A DNA stretch of 64,000 nt from Ctena decussata (GCA_963989385.1 OZ022508.1:28108166-28172165); one strand, 5' to 3'. Shown: positions 34,305 through 46,100, counted from the stretch's first letter. The notes: generated by a model from the sequence alone, not told the origin. Translations and numbers: made by a program.

Positions 34305-34677
34305 ATTGTGTTCGAAATTTCAAAATAATCATGGTATTATCAAAGTCATCGTTATGCTGAGCTTTGAACTGTGTGTAACAGTACAAGTTGTTAAAAACTG
34401 TATATATTCTGATTTTGTAATTGTCAGAACCCATTTTCTCAGAAAAACTTCATTTGTAACATATACCATTATATTGTGGATAAAATGGGTTCAGCAAAAG
34501 AAATAAATTTTACATAAAAACTGTATTATTTTATTAATATACCAAGTGAAATGTATGAAAAAGTGATGGGAATAAAACAAATGGATGCATTCGTTGTCAG
34601 ACACAGATACAACATATACCCTTATAGTGAAAGTCAGCTGAAGAGGGTAAATTTTAAATTTGGAACTGTCCTGGCTT

Positions 34678-34905
34678 TAAGGTAAATAGGTAATCTGTTT
34701 TTAAGGGAAGCAGCTTTGCCATTTGATTTTTTTTTTCTCTCTTCTCAGTGGAATCATCGCTTTAAGCAAAGAATTTGCTCCCTCAGGAGCAAATTCTTTC
34801 ATTAAGAGTGGATCCATTTCAGAAGGATTTCGTCATTCAGAAAAATTGTCTCCCTTTGAAAAATAGCAGAAAACATGGAGGTATACCCATGCATTTGAAA
34901 TTGAA
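34678..34905 (-). mobile_element. PalB element, inverted copy
   Basis: TAAGGTAAATAGGTA at one end and GGTATACCCATGCATTT at the other, with hairpin GAATTTGCTCC/GGAGCAAATTC at the centre. Orientation is opposite to the copies at 41-49 kb. Confidence 0.7.
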
Positions 34906-34969
34906 TTAGCCACTATTCAGTGTGTGGTCAGGAAGCAATGAAACACACCTTTTGACAGCTTGAATCCTT

Positions 34970-36079
34970 TTGCTACAAATTCACACTTGGTTAGCTATGA
35001 TTTTTAGAAAAGGGGGTAGACTGCCAAATAATCTAAACTTTAAGTACAATGATTCTGTTATTGAAATTGTTAACAAATTTTGCTACTTGGGGGTTGTATT
35101 TACTTCAGGAGGTTCAAGTTTTGAAACGCAAAAAACCTTAGCAGGACAGTCGTTAAAAGCAATATTCACTTTAAGAAAATATCTTTATAATTTTACACCT
35201 TTAAAACCATCTCATGTTCTATCATTGTTTGATACATTGGTTTCACCTATATTAAATTATGGAAGCGAGGTCTGGGGATTTTACAAAGCAAAATCTATAG
35301 AAACTGTACATTTGCAGTTCTGTAAATGGTTACTGGGAGTAAAACAGACAACACAAAATGATTTTATATATGGGGAATTAGGCAGGATTGATTACCAAAC
35401 TCGTAGATATTTATGCATAATTAAGTGGTGGTTAAAAGTTGTAACTAGTGAAGAAAATAAATATATTAAAACTGTCTATAAAATGATGTTAACTGATAAC
35501 GATAGGCAACCTCTAAAACAAAATTGGACATTATCTGTCGACAACTTATTATGTAGGACTGGTTTTATGGATGTATGGCTTTTTCAGGGTGTGGGCAATA
35601 TAGAATTGTTTATAAGCATTTTCAAAAGTAGGCTAAAAGATATGTTTATGCAGGATTGGCATTCGAGACTAGAGGATTCAACAAGAGCTCGACTTTATTT
35701 TGCTATAGCGATATTCCAGTACCACAGCTATCTAGATATCTTAACAGTTGAAAAATTTCGTAGAAACTTAAGCAAATTGAGACTATCGGCACATAGATTA
35801 GATGTTGAAGTAGGAAGATGGGCAAAGCCCAATATAATTCCTTTAAACGAACGAAAATGTAAAATATGTGGTGTTCTTGAGGACGAGTTTCATTTCGTTT
35901 TAGAATGTATACTTTACACGGACTTTAAGAAAACAGTACATTCACGAGTATTACTGGAAGCGCTCAAATATGCCAAAGTTTATAGATCTTCTAACTTCGG
36001 AAAATAAAAAGGCTCTCAAAAATCTTAGCACATATATAGAGAAAGCATTCAAGGTCAGAAAAGAAATTTTATCCGCGTA
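34970..36079 (+). pseudogene. 5'-truncated LINE, RT thumb and C-terminal domain
   Basis: One frame is open from about 34985 to 36007. It begins MIFRKGGRLPNNLNFKYN, the end of an RT palm region, then FCYLGVVFTSGGS, SPILNYGSEVWGF, TRRYLCIIKWWL, and a C-terminal zinc motif CKICGVLEDEFHFVLEC. Near 35965 the frame shifts by one base and continues MPKFIDLLTSENKKALKNLS to TAA at about 36077-36079. It is a third LINE family in the window, with no catalytic RT motif left. It lies in the SF3A2-TMEM117 intergenic interval. Confidence 0.85.
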
Positions 36080-36600
36080 AACAATACTTGATGAAATATG
36101 ATCTGCTAAACGGCTACATGTTTTCACTGGTATTAAATGAGTTTGTACCTGTAAGATAATGTTAGTGCATTTATTTACTTGCTTAACACGTTCAATTGGG
36201 GCAAAGTTCAAGATATTAATGGATGGCGGTGTGGAACATGTTTTTAGCAATTGAGCTGCCAGATGTGAAGCGCCGCCATCTCATATAATGTCTTTAAATA
36301 TCAAATTGTGAACTTTGCCCTGGTTGAACAGCTGAGTATTAAAATTAAGGTGGTCAGTATATCGTTATTCGGCTCAGTCTAAGTGCGTAGAAAATGTATT
36401 TGTCTACTCCGCTGATATAATGTAATATTGTTATTGACAGGATGAAACAGACAAAATTTTGCTTTCTCTCTCTCTCTCTTATTATTTTGATTTTTTTTAA
36501 CATGTCTTTTGTTCTCTGCCTCTCATCCAACTTTGGTGATGGTCTGAATGATCATTGGAATTTTGGTATATATAAAAATGATAAAACTGTTATCAGAAGT
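36080..36600. other. LINE 3' region and CT-rich spacer, no gene
   Basis: After the LINE stop there is a probable 3' UTR, then a short inverted pair (GGGGCAAAGTTCAAGATATT at 36198 and an inverted relative AATTGTGAACTTTGCCC at 36305). A (TC)n tract lies at 36465-36480. Confidence 0.4.
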
Positions 36601-36815
36601 GCTTGGGCTGACATAATGATAGGCAGGTGTGGAAAGGCTGTATCGACTATCAGCCAGCCCACGCCTTTACTTCATAAATAAATAAGTGAACAAACATGAA
36701 ATTAAAATTACTCTTTAAGTAATCGATGTTTGTAGGATTTCAGAAGTGCTTGGGCTGACATAATGGCAGGCAGGTGTGGAATGGCCGTATCGCCTACCAG
36801 TCAGCTCACGCATTT
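36600..36815. repeat. Direct repeat pair, about 70 bp units
   Basis: CAGAAGTGCTTGGGCTGACA, then TAATG and GGCAGGTGTGGAA, occurs at 36595-36670 and again at 36739-36815. Confidence 0.7.
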
Positions 36816-37075
36816 ATACAAATGATATTCAATTACTGTCTAATATGTCACCATCCCTCGAGAGAGTGTCTATTGAAAACTATACTGCACCTCTCCCAAA
36901 ACTGAAAATTAAAACATTGTCTTCTAGATGTTCTTGTTGGTATAGCTGGATCCAAGCCCATTTCGATAACCAGAAATGGATGTAAATGGATAGAAATTGA
37001 TGACTCAAGATGGAAAGATAATCCTTTCCAACAGTATTTCAGTCATAGTTTAATGGGAACATAATTATGAAGGAC

Positions 37076-38453
37076 TGTGTCACGGGTGGTAAACCTAGGA
37101 ACTACCACGAAATTGTGTTAACGTAATTTTGTTCCCAAGCCACATACGGGACATAACGGGGTAGTTTCCAGGCCGAAAAATTGATAAACAAAGGTTGGTG
37201 TCATTTTGGTTTTTGTTTTATTTTACTACTAAGAACGAACAATGGTGAAATCGGCCAATATGGTTCCGTGTAAATATGTCTCAGCGTCCCCTCTAGCCCC
37301 AAATTTTATATGAAAAGTTATTTTCTTTCTTTAGATTTTTGCGCCCGCACTGAGTATCGGGTCAATTTTCCATAAAGTACAGTGCCAATTCGAAGGAATT
37401 GAGCTCGTATCCATCAAATTATATTGAATTTGATATCATTTGCCAATGAAAATGATATAAAGACCCTTACTAAACGTTCCTGCATAGAAAACAGAAGCCA
37501 AGAGTTTACTCGTAAAAGATTCAGGCCCCGTTTGTCCTGTGTGGTAGTTTCCAGCTCACTGTGGTAGTTAAAATGCTATCGTGGTAGTTGCCAAGACTTT
37601 GTAGGATTTTAGTAGTAGTTCCCATCAGCAGATGTTCACTACTGAGGGGCTACTTCAAATTTTTAAAGACGGGGTGTTCGGGCCGAACCTTCAATACCCC
37701 TCTTATTCATACAAAGACCTTTTCAAACAACCTTTTGTCGGATAAAATTTGTCGACTGCCTGAATTTTAAATTTAGTGGGCTATTGAAATGATGAGAAGA
37801 ATGAAAACAAGGGATATTCACATAGCTAATTTGTTGTTGAATAAACAAATATCATTATCATATAACATGCCCGTTCATCGTCGCACTCACATGTATATAA
37901 AAAGTGACCTAACCCGAAGGACCATCGAATTACCGCAAACCACTGCAAACCACTGCAAACCACTTTTGAAATAGGTTTCCTGATATGAGGAGAATATAGA
38001 ATATGCTTTAGCATATTTTTTAACGTTTTGGGTGATCAACGTAATGATTTTACCATAAGCAGCATCACCACCCCGATCACCGCAAACCACTATGAAAATG
38101 TATTACTTGGTATGTAATAGGCATAAGTGTTCTATTTTCGGTTAACAAAATACTGGTTTAATTTCGCCCTAAAGTTAAGATTTTTTATATACTTATATTC
38201 AGAGTACCCCCTCTCCCTGGGTTATGAAGTTCAAATTGTAAAAAATTAACAACCTACCATACTGTTTTCCCCCAGAGGGAGGCGGCGGGATACCCATGGG
38301 GAATAAGACAATTTTGAAAACTTTCGCTTCAATTCCCTACCCATAAGCAAATATGTGGTGTCACAAATTCCTTTGGTGGGCCATCAGATTTGTTATAATA
38401 TATTACGTTAACACAATTTCGTGGTAGTTCCTAGGTTTACCACCCGTGTGTGT
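37076..38453. mobile_element. TIR element with perfect 47-bp ends and TGTGT flanks
   Basis: The element is 37081-38448. CACGGGTGGTAAACCTAGGA and the next 27 bases are repeated without mismatch in inverted form at 38402-38448. TGTGT flanks both ends (37076-37080 and 38449-38453), a possible 5-bp target duplication. The interior holds GGTAGTT iterations (37540-37595) and a CAAACCACTG iteration (37935-37965) but no transposase. Identical ends imply recent activity or conversion. Confidence 0.85.
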
Positions 38454-38484
38454 GCAGTGAAGTGCTGTTTAGAAGGAATCTTGA

Positions 38485-38560
38485 TTCCACCGGGACTTGA
38501 ATCCACAAACCCATGATCTGAAGTTGGGAGCACTATCCAGTCAGCCACATGGACACCTCA
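38485..38560 (-). mobile_element. tRNA-derived SINE fragment
   Basis: On the minus strand, TGGCTGACTGGATAG resembles a pol III A box and GGATTCAAGTC a B box, about 30 bp apart. No complete tRNA cloverleaf is apparent. Confidence 0.6.
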
Positions 38561-38587
38561 TCAAGACTCAAAAACTAGAACCACACA

Positions 38588-38824
38588 TGAGCCGTGACAT
38601 GAGAAAACCAACAAAGTGGTTGTACACCCAGTGCAGACTCAGATCAGCCTGGGCATCTGCCCAGTCTGATCAGACTCTGGTAAGTGCTCTAAGGGTAGCT
38701 AAGGGTCTAAGCTAGCTCCTTTGCAGACAGCGAAGACTCTGATCAGTCTGGGTGGATGCCCAGGCTGATCTGAGTCTGTGCTGGGCGCAAAACCACTTTG
38801 TTGGTTTTGTCGTGTTGTGGCTCA
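38588..38824. mobile_element. PalA foldback element, copy 4
   Basis: TGAGCCGTGACATGAG ... GTGTTGTGGCTCA with the CATCTGCCCAGTCTGATCAG block and its inverted partner. Confidence 0.88.
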
Positions 38825-38974
38825 TATGCAGACGTAGACCTGAAATAGACAGCTGTGCCTTTTTCAGGCATTCAAGTATTTTTGAAACTGATAACCACTA
38901 GCTTATAGTAAGTTTGTAGTAATGGAAGAAAATTCCTACCACAGTTCACTTTTACCTGCCTTGAAGATGGGAAG

Positions 38975-39175
38975 CATATGTGACTGAGTGGTTAGCACTC
39001 CCAATTTTGGATCACAGGGTTGTGGGTTCAAGTCCTGCTGGAGGCAAGATTCTGTTTCAACCTGCATGGTACTTCATCGCACAAAGCTTTTCATAATCAT
39101 CTGGCCAGCTTCCTGATATGACTGAAATACGTTTGAAAAGGACATAAAATGGCCAAGTCATTCATCCATCAGTGT
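38975..39175 (+). mobile_element. tRNA-derived SINE
   Basis: A box TGACTGAGTGG at 38981-38991 and B box GGGTTCAAGTCC at 39023-39034, in the position of a Ser/Leu-type tRNA promoter, followed by a tRNA-unrelated body (CATCGCACAAAGC, GGCCAGCTTCCTGATATGAC). No mature tRNA is expected. Confidence 0.7.
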
Positions 39176-39497
39176 ATGCTTTCAAGATGGACAGTCAAAT
39201 TATATGAGTCCTACACATTTACAGGAGACCCAAGTATAAGAAGACAGTTGTTTTAAAATATAACTTTATTAGATTGACTGCCTATAACAGAGCAACAAGA
39301 TAACATCAAAATATTGGTTGTACCATAAGAGAAGGTGCAGTACATTATTTATAACCAGCAAATACAGTACTGGGATCACCCCGCACATCACATTGTCAAC
39401 ACTGATCAGTCCACTTTTTCACTACTGCAAAATTGGGTACATTCACAAAAGTTTTATATTGGCAAAACTTTGCCTTTGTGAAGTTTCGTATAAAAAT

Positions 39498-39570
39498 ATA
39501 TACTTGAGGACAGAAGTTCTGCACGGATGTTAAATTAACATCCGTGTAGAACTTTTGTCCTTAAGTATAA
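39498..39570. repeat. Perfect palindrome
   Basis: TACTTGAGGACAGAAGTTCT and GCACGGATGTTAA are followed by their reverse complements; loopless stem of about 35 bp with 3-4 mismatches. Confidence 0.85.
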
Positions 39571-39682
39571 TGTCCATGAAATGCTGAATGACATATCAAC
39601 ATAATGAACCAAACTGAATATGAAACATAAGAGATAGAATCTCTGCAATACTTGTTTTAAAGATGTATGGTCCACCTCCATA

Positions 39683-39922
39683 TGAGCCGCGACACGACAA
39701 AACCAACAATGTGGCTGTGCGCCCAGCACAGACTCAGATCAGCCTGGTCATTTGCCCAGTTTGGTCAGACTCACTGTTAAGTGCTCTAAAAGGGTAGCTA
39801 AGGGTCTAAACTACCTCCATGCGGACAGCAAAGACTCTGATCAGACTGGGCGGATGCCCAGGCTGATCTGAGTCTGCGTTGGGCGCACAACCACATTGTT
39901 GGTTTTGTCGTGTCGCGGCTCA
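39683..39922. mobile_element. PalA foldback element, copy 5
   Basis: TGAGCCGCGACACGACAAAA ... GTGTCGCGGCTCA, among the best preserved ends. A truncated PalB element follows directly at 39923. Confidence 0.9.
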
Positions 39923-40215
39923 TGTTTTTCTGCCTGTTTACAACAGGAAACAACTTTGTGACTTCCTGTTTGCTGAACAATGGAGCCCTTCCGGAATGGG
40001 GGCTACTCTTAAATGGAAAAACTTGCCCCTGAAAAGGGGCAAGTGTTGTCCTTTCAGAGAAGCCCTCAATGAATTTGTAGACAAATTCTTCATAAGAATT
40101 ACCTCCCTTGGAAGTTTTCCCAATCATCATAACTTTAATTGGCCAAAGTTAGATTCGCGTAGGTTTCTCACTGCATTTATTTGGCAGGAAGATGGGGAAA
40201 TTTTCCCCTCCAAAA
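39923..40215 (+). mobile_element. PalB element, diverged copy
   Basis: GGAAACAACTTTGTGACTTC, ATGGAGCCCTTCCGGAATGG and a hairpin ACTTGCCCC/GGGGCAAGT replace the GAATTTGCTCC tip of other copies. The 3' end is uncertain. Confidence 0.65.
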
Positions 40216-40289
40216 TAAACCCAGATTCATAAATCAGTTGCATGAATCCCAGATAAAACTTTTTTTTAACCTCACTTTTTTCCCCTTGC

Positions 40290-40360
40290 AAAACAATCCC
40301 AAAACTCTAGATCCATCTTAAGACAGATCTGAATTTTTGGGTTGTTTTTAGGGGAAAGAA
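40290..40360. repeat. PalG foldback, copy 2
   Basis: AACAATCCCAAAACTCTAGA inverted against TTTTTGGGTTGTTTTT around an AGACAG centre. Confidence 0.65.
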
Positions 40361-40566
40361 ACCCTGTCTTATAGCTGAATATGTGGTATACAAGATCCTC
40401 AGGATCAACATAAAATTAAACCTGACAGGAACTCTCTATCAGACTGATTTGGTGTGCAGGGCAATCTTATGTCTCTTCACTGTTTGAGCATAGCTGGGCA
40501 TCTCAACTTATGGTACAAACCATGGCAATATTGTAGAATATACTGCACTTTAAGCAAATACATATT

Positions 40567-40835
40567 AACCCATTAATGCCTAGTGGGCTATTTTGTCTCA
40601 CATTTTGGACAGGTCCATTTCCAATATAAGGGGTGTCAGATCATATTACATTTATTTTTTGAAAACAAAAAATGATGTAAATTGAGTATGCCCTCATCAC
40701 TGATGAGGGCCTACACTATTTGCATTATTATTTTATTTTTTCAAAAAATTCAGATACAGCATTCTGTGGCATCTGATCTGGATCTACACTATTTGCCAAG
40801 GCCCCTATTATGCGATGCTAGGCATTAATGGGTTT
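40567..40835. mobile_element. PalI-type element with TTAACCCATTAATGCCTAG ends
   Basis: TTAACCCATTAATGCCTAG at the left and its inverted partner CTAGGCATTAATGGGTT at the right. Inside is CCCTCATCACTGATGAGGG and a GATCTGGATCTACAC word shared with PalC. Confidence 0.75.
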
Positions 40836-41047
40836 AGCGAATACATCATTAACATTGGTAATTCATATACATATGCACTGGAAAATGGGTAACAACCATA
40901 TAATATTTTGATTCATCAAGCCATGTCTATATAAATATAAATTATAGTACAAAACTATATCTAATACCTTTCACAACATTAACATACACCAGAAACATAA
41001 TTTTCTCAGGATGGAAATCATCTGTTTTCGTACTTCCCCACAACACA

Positions 41048-41283
41048 TGAGCCACGACACGAGAAAACCAACAAAGTGGTTGTGCTTAAAGCGCAGACTC
41101 AGATCAGCCTGGACATCTGCCCATCTGATCAAAGTTGTCGCTGTCCGCATGGAGCTAGCTTAGACACTTGGCTTCTCTTTAAGCGCAAAGCAAAGTCTCT
41201 GATCAGACTGGGAGGATGCCCAGGATGACCTGAGTCTGCTGTGTGCACATGCCGTTAAGTTGGTTTTCTTGTGTCATGGCTCA
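41048..41283. mobile_element. PalA foldback element, copy 6
   Basis: TGAGCCACGACACGAG ... GTGTCATGGCTCA; inner arms diverged (GGACATCTGCCC). Confidence 0.85.
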
Positions 41284-41429
41284 TATTTTTAATAAATAGC
41301 CTCATTCAGGCATTTCATATTTTGCCACAACAAACAGAAAACACTGAATGTATCTAAGAACAGCAACTACCATAAATATTTGTCAAATTAGGGCCCCTCC
41401 AATAATTACTGTAAGTAGTTCTAAAAAAT

Positions 41430-41575
41430 GGAACAATTCACTTTTACAATGCAGTAAGCAGAAGGAATGGTAACATTGTAGACCCTGATCAGACTGCCCC
41501 TTTAAGGGCAGTCTGATCAGGGTATGCACTGTTTACTCAGACCTCAGGCTATCTGTCCCAATATTTAGAATTTTC
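41430..41575 (+). repeat. PalC foldback element
   Basis: Tip GATCAGACTGCCC/GGGCAGTCTGATC. The flank ACAATGCAGTAAGCAGAAGG and a downstream CTGTCCCAATATT are shared with the copies at 45905 and 63743. Confidence 0.8.
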
Positions 41576-41693
41576 CCATACTCAAACCAGTCTGAATTCC
41601 TGAAGTCCAGCTACTTGCAGCTAGAGCCTAAATTTTGCCCCTATTATATCAGAAACCTTTGAAGGCAAGGTGAATCTATAAGAGAGGTCTCAT

Positions 41694-41945
41694 ATTAAGG
41701 TGGATGTGAACACCACGTTTTCTGCCATTTTCACCAAAAAGAACAAAGTGTGAGACTGCCTGTTTGCTTTCCTGGATAACAAAACCCTCCAAAAAGGGGT
41801 CTACTCTTAAAGGAATGAATTTGCTCCTATCGGAGCAAATTCTATCCTTTAAGAATTCACCACCACTGAGAATGGAGACATAAAATTGAAAATTAAGTGA
41901 CAGAGTTACTTTTCCTTTAAGTGTACTTATCCCCATTGAATAAAC
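41694..41945 (+). mobile_element. PalB element
   Basis: TTAAGGTGGATGTGAACACC start, hairpin GAATTTGCTCC/GGAGCAAATTC, end AAGTGTACTTATCCCCATTG. Confidence 0.75.
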
Positions 41946-42407
41946 CATTTCATCTCACTCTACATAGCCTGCCTGCTGAGCTGTGATTTTTTCTTCTAAA
42001 AATATTCCTTTTCTATAAATTGGGCTTGCCCATATCAATGAAAAAAAAAAGAGACTATTTCAGCTTTTCCGGAAAAATAACCCGCAGTATCTGGACTGTT
42101 TCTGCAAGCCAGGTATTATAAGAAATGATGGCAAACTGGCCCTATGAAGGATTTTGCATTATAAAAGGTAAACTGTCACTGCTTTGAGCATAATATTTCA
42201 CCAACAAATGACTATCGGTACTAACTACAAAAGCCTTGAAATGACAATTTTGTTATGGTATTATGCATCAGGATGACATAACAGAGAGCAAGAGTATGTA
42301 CACTGATGGAGGCATACAAAGTACATGGAAAAACAATGGAGATGCGTACTTGTTAGAGCATGTGCATTTATGGATGTTCACTGGTGTGAAATAAAAAAAT
42401 TCTGATA

Positions 42408-42645
42408 TGAGCCGCGACACGAGAAAACCAACAAAGTGGTTGTGCGCCCAGCGCAGACTCAGCTCAGCTTCGGCATCCGCCTAGTCTGCACAGGGTCTTC
42501 CCTAAGTGCTTAAAGGGTAGATAAGGGTCTAAATTACCTTCATGCGGACAGCGAAGACTCTGATCAGACTGGGCGGATGCCCAGGCTGATCTGAGTCTGC
42601 GCTGGGCGCACAACCACATTGTTGGTTTTGTCACGTCGCGTCTCA
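42408..42645. mobile_element. PalA foldback element, copy 7
   Basis: TGAGCCGCGACACGAG ... CACGTCGCGTCTCA; TA flanks both ends. Confidence 0.9.
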
Positions 42646-43232
42646 TACATAGTAATAAGAAGTTAACATTATCTGCTATTGACTAAAAAATATAAACTTC
42701 TATAAATATGTTTGGCAATGAAGTATTTAAATGCCTCCCATCAGATATATGAATGTGCAAACAGAAAAAGCAAAACAATCTTTTCTGCTATTAATAAAAT
42801 GATTTGTTTATAAGAAGCAATGAATATATACAGATCACAGACAATGGATTTTGATAAAAAAAAAAAAAAGAAAACAAAACAAAACAATAACAATAAATTT
42901 GATCCTGTTTCAACTGAATGGTATCAAGTTTTAGAGAATCTAAAAAATATGGAGTAGGTGCAGTAGAATTTCAATGGCTCGAACCCTGATGGCTCGGTAA
43001 CCCTGCCTGGTTAGAACTCTTTCCTTGGTCCCCAGAGGTCACTTTACATACAAACTAACCCTGAATGGCTAGAACTACCCTTGACTGGAACTAATTCTCA
43101 TGGTCCCAAGCCTGTTCGAGCCAATGAAATTCTACTGTACTTTAGACTTTACGAGGGTACATCTATGATAGATGCTTCAGATGATTTTAATTAATTTTAA
43201 AAGTACAAAGAACCTTAAGCTAATGTAACATT

Positions 43233-43540
43233 TAAGTTGTATGAAGGTACACCTCTATTCTTTTGTGCCACTTTTACAAGGGAAACAACTTCTGTGACTT
43301 CCAATTTGCTTCCTTGGTTGACAACCCTATTGCACTCAGAATGGCCAAAACTCCATAGAATGGCCAAAACTCTGAGTGCAATAGGGTTAATAACCCTTCC
43401 AAAATGGGTTGACTTGTAAAGAAGTTGTTCCTAGAGGAACAAACTCTTTCCTTTAAGAGATGAAGACCACTGAAAATGGCAACAGTTATCAAAATGGCAG
43501 AGTTGCTCACCCTGAAAATGTACCCACTCATCTTAAGGAA
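43233..43540 (+). mobile_element. PalB element interrupted by a PalE palindrome
   Basis: GAAGGTACACCTCTATTC at the start, GTACCCACTCATCTTAAGG at the end; tip AGTTGTTCC/GGAACAAACT. A PalE palindrome sits inside at 43322-43390, so PalE moved after PalB. Confidence 0.75.
43322..43390. repeat. PalE palindrome, arm-inverted form
   Basis: Outer arms AACCCTATTGCACTCAGA / TCTGAGTGCAATAGGGTT are intact, but the inner part reads GAATGGCCAAAACTC twice in the same direction instead of as an inverted pair. Confidence 0.85.
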
Positions 43541-43647
43541 TACAGATATACCTCCAATGGCAAGGGAGAGGACTCTGACCTAGAAATACTTGCCCCATAT
43601 ATTAAAAGAAGTAATTTGTTTTTATTCCAGAGAGCAACATTTTTCCT

Positions 43648-43686
43648 TTAACCCTATTGCACTCAGACTGAGTGCAATAGAGTGAA
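43648..43686. repeat. PalE palindrome, tip-deleted form
   Basis: AACCCTATTGCACTCAG is joined directly to CTGAGTGCAATAGAGT with the inner 30 bp missing. Confidence 0.8.
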
Positions 43687-44137
43687 CAGTACCCCCTTTA
43701 GAGATGGGAAAACTATGGTCTTGCTAAAGTTGGCTCCCTTTTAAATATTAACGGTACCCAAGCAAAGGTGTTGTAATCTTTTTTTTAAACATATTATGAA
43801 AATGATCACATCTGAACTGCATTGAAAATGCTTGTCTCGCAAAATCTATAGAAAAATCATTTAAAGAAAATTTCGAGGTAATTGTTGTATGCTTTCATGA
43901 AACATTAAGTACACATAAAAAATACATTAGAAAGTTATATAAAACAAATTCTTCCTTATTTCTTATTCATCCATCTTATGAGTTGTTCTAACATGAAGTC
44001 AACATTTTCCCACTGAGCATAAAGGAAACAATGTCCTGTACAAATCTGTGATAATCATGTTGCTAACGTCTCAATGAGAAAATTCCTTGCATTGATGTCG
44101 GCAGATGTAAACATTTACTTCTGTAAACCTCTGTCTT

Positions 44138-44362
44138 AACCCAATGCATTCTGGGTATTTTTGGCATCTGCTGAAATTGTCGTCTGCATCAAAACTCAAG
44201 AATATTTTAACAATATTGGTGTAACCAACTCTTGTAGAAATGATGTCTTGGCAGCAAACAATTTGGATCTCAGATCAGGCCCCACGTTTGTGGGGCCTGA
44301 TCTGGATCCAAACTGTTTGCCCAGATACCCCTGGAGGGGTATCCTGAATGGAATGGGTTAAA
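44138..44362. mobile_element. PalI element, copy with GGGGCC tip
   Basis: TTAACCCAATGCATTCTGGG start and GAATGGAATGGGTTAA end; shared GGCATCTGCTGAAATTGTCG. Internal hairpin GATCAGGCCCCAC/GTGGGGCCTGATC, with AACTGTTTGCCCAGATACCC on the right. Confidence 0.8.
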
Positions 44363-44595
44363 ATAGTCCTACAGTAAACCTCATATAAAAAAATCTTGCA
44401 TTTTCATTCTGTATAATGCTAGAATCAAAATTAATTTCCTTACTGGCAAATAATTGGTGATTAATATGTGTTGCGGATGCAATTATTAATTCAACCTGGC
44501 TGTGCTGTCGTTACTGGACTAATATTTTAGCAATCTTCCCTCCAACATCATGTGATAATCAGCAATACATTAACAGTATGGAAAATTATTTCTTA

Positions 44596-44803
44596 ACCCA
44601 TTGTATTGTGGGTATTTTTTGTCGTCTGCTGAAATTGTCGTCTGAATCAAAAATAAAAAATATTTCGACAATATTGGTCTAACTAACTCTTGTGGAAATG
44701 ATGTCTAGGCAGCAAACACGTTTGTGGGGCCTGATCTGGACCCACACTGTTTGCCCAGATACTCCTAAAGGCCTAAAGGGGTATACCGCATGGAATGGGT
44801 TAA
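44596..44803. mobile_element. PalI element, second copy
   Basis: TTAACCCATTGTATTGTGGG start, GCATGGAATGGGTTAA end. The left hairpin arm is mostly deleted (CAAACACGTTTGTGGGGCC). Confidence 0.8.
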
Positions 44804-44837
44804 TTATCTATTTTAAAGTGATATTAAGCATAATATT

Positions 44838-45055
44838 AAGGTGTATGGGTACACCTTCCTGTTTTCCCCCCACTTTTACGAAGGGAAATAACTCATGACT
44901 TCCAGTTTGCTTCCCTGGAAAAGGAAGAGCTTCCAAAATGGAGTCTACTCTCCATTCTAATTCTTTCCTTTAAGAGTTGACCCCAGCTGAAAAAGAAGGC
45001 AAAATGAAAATAGCGGAGTTGCTTCCCCTGAAAGTATACCCATTCACCTTAAATT
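44838..45055 (+). mobile_element. PalB element, well-preserved ends
   Basis: TTAAGGTGTATGGGTACACC at the left and GTATACCCATTCACCTTAA at the right define the terminal inverted repeat of the family. The central hairpin is reduced. Confidence 0.85.
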
Positions 45056-45129
45056 ATTTCAGAATGTAAATGAATTATTTGTTTTAAATTTGATTTCTTT
45101 TGTATTACGCAAGTTTCATTTGCTATTTC

Positions 45130-45265
45130 CACTAGCATTTGGTATGCATAGCAAACCGTTGCTGCTATGCATAACATCCTAGCAGCTCAATGATGCTATA
45201 GTGACATCACCCATAAGTGTATGGGTATGCTATGCATGCTATATAGCTAGCACAATAGCAAGTGA
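45130..45265. repeat. GCTATGCATA-rich palindromic patch
   Basis: Iterated inverted words: GCATAGCAAACC, GCTGCTATGCATA, GTATGCTATGCATGCTATATA. Family unknown. Confidence 0.5.
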
Positions 45266-45904
45266 CATTTCCATAATCAAACAGACAAAAATGGTATTAC
45301 ATGTATTTTCATAAAATTATGCCATTATATGACTTATTTCACAAATATACAAAACAAAACATTATAGTACAAAGCTAACAATCTAACGAATGGCTGATTG
45401 AACACATGTAGTTTCAAAGCCCTTTCAACAGTGTTTCAGCTATTTCTGACTGATCATTGATGAAGAAACTACAGCAAGTCACCAGGGCTCACATATATCC
45501 CTGGCCAGTACCACAGCCAAATAATAACTTGAAACTTAACAATCATAAAACTTTGACATTGAAGTTATAATAAAGTCTGGACAAATGAATGAAAGAATGG
45601 ACAGAGGGAAAGAAAAAAGCATGAAGCCCTTCACATACAATGTATAACGGGGGCAGAATGAACATGATTATGAGGAAATCATTCAAAGGCTGCACACACG
45701 AAATGTTCTAGGTAGAGGAGTGGAACCCACAACCCCCGGAGTATAAGTCCAGAACAATATAGGTTTTAAAGCAATCTAAGGAAATCATTTACATCATGCT
45801 ACTTGGATAAAACAAAATAATTAAAACAGTTGTCATAATGTTTGTAACAGTATACAATATGTAGGTGTTCCCTTGCCTTTCCCACATTCATACCAGAAAG
45901 TACC

Positions 45905-46100
45905 GTAAAAATTTGGACACCTAAATAACTACCATAATTGTCAAAAAAATGGAACAGTTGGTTCTACAATGCAGTAATGCATCCAAAAGGTGCAGATATA
46001 ATAGCAAACAGTGCAGACCCTGATCAGACTGCTCCTTAAGGAGCAGTCTGATCTTGGTCTGCACTGTTTGCTCAGATCTATCTGTCACAATACATAAAAT
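45905..46100 (+). repeat. PalC foldback element, best copy
   Basis: AGCAAACAGTGCAGACCCTG inverted against TGGTCTGCACTGTTTGCT, with tip GATCAGACTGCTCC/GGAGCAGTCTGATC. Flanks TGGACACCTAAATA and CTGTCACAATACAT. Confidence 0.85.

Noticed and set aside
38975..39050. Functional tRNA gene
   Set aside because: A and B boxes are present but no acceptor stem pairs. A non-tRNA body follows and similar relics occur at 38485 and 56985, so it is a SINE.
39798..40232. Overlapping open frames of 110-117 codons on both strands
   Set aside because: They cover a PalA element and the adjoining PalB element, with no gene similarity.
45710..45760. Fourth tRNA-like SINE relic (GGAACCCACAAC)
   Set aside because: Only a B-box-like word is visible; no A box at the right distance.
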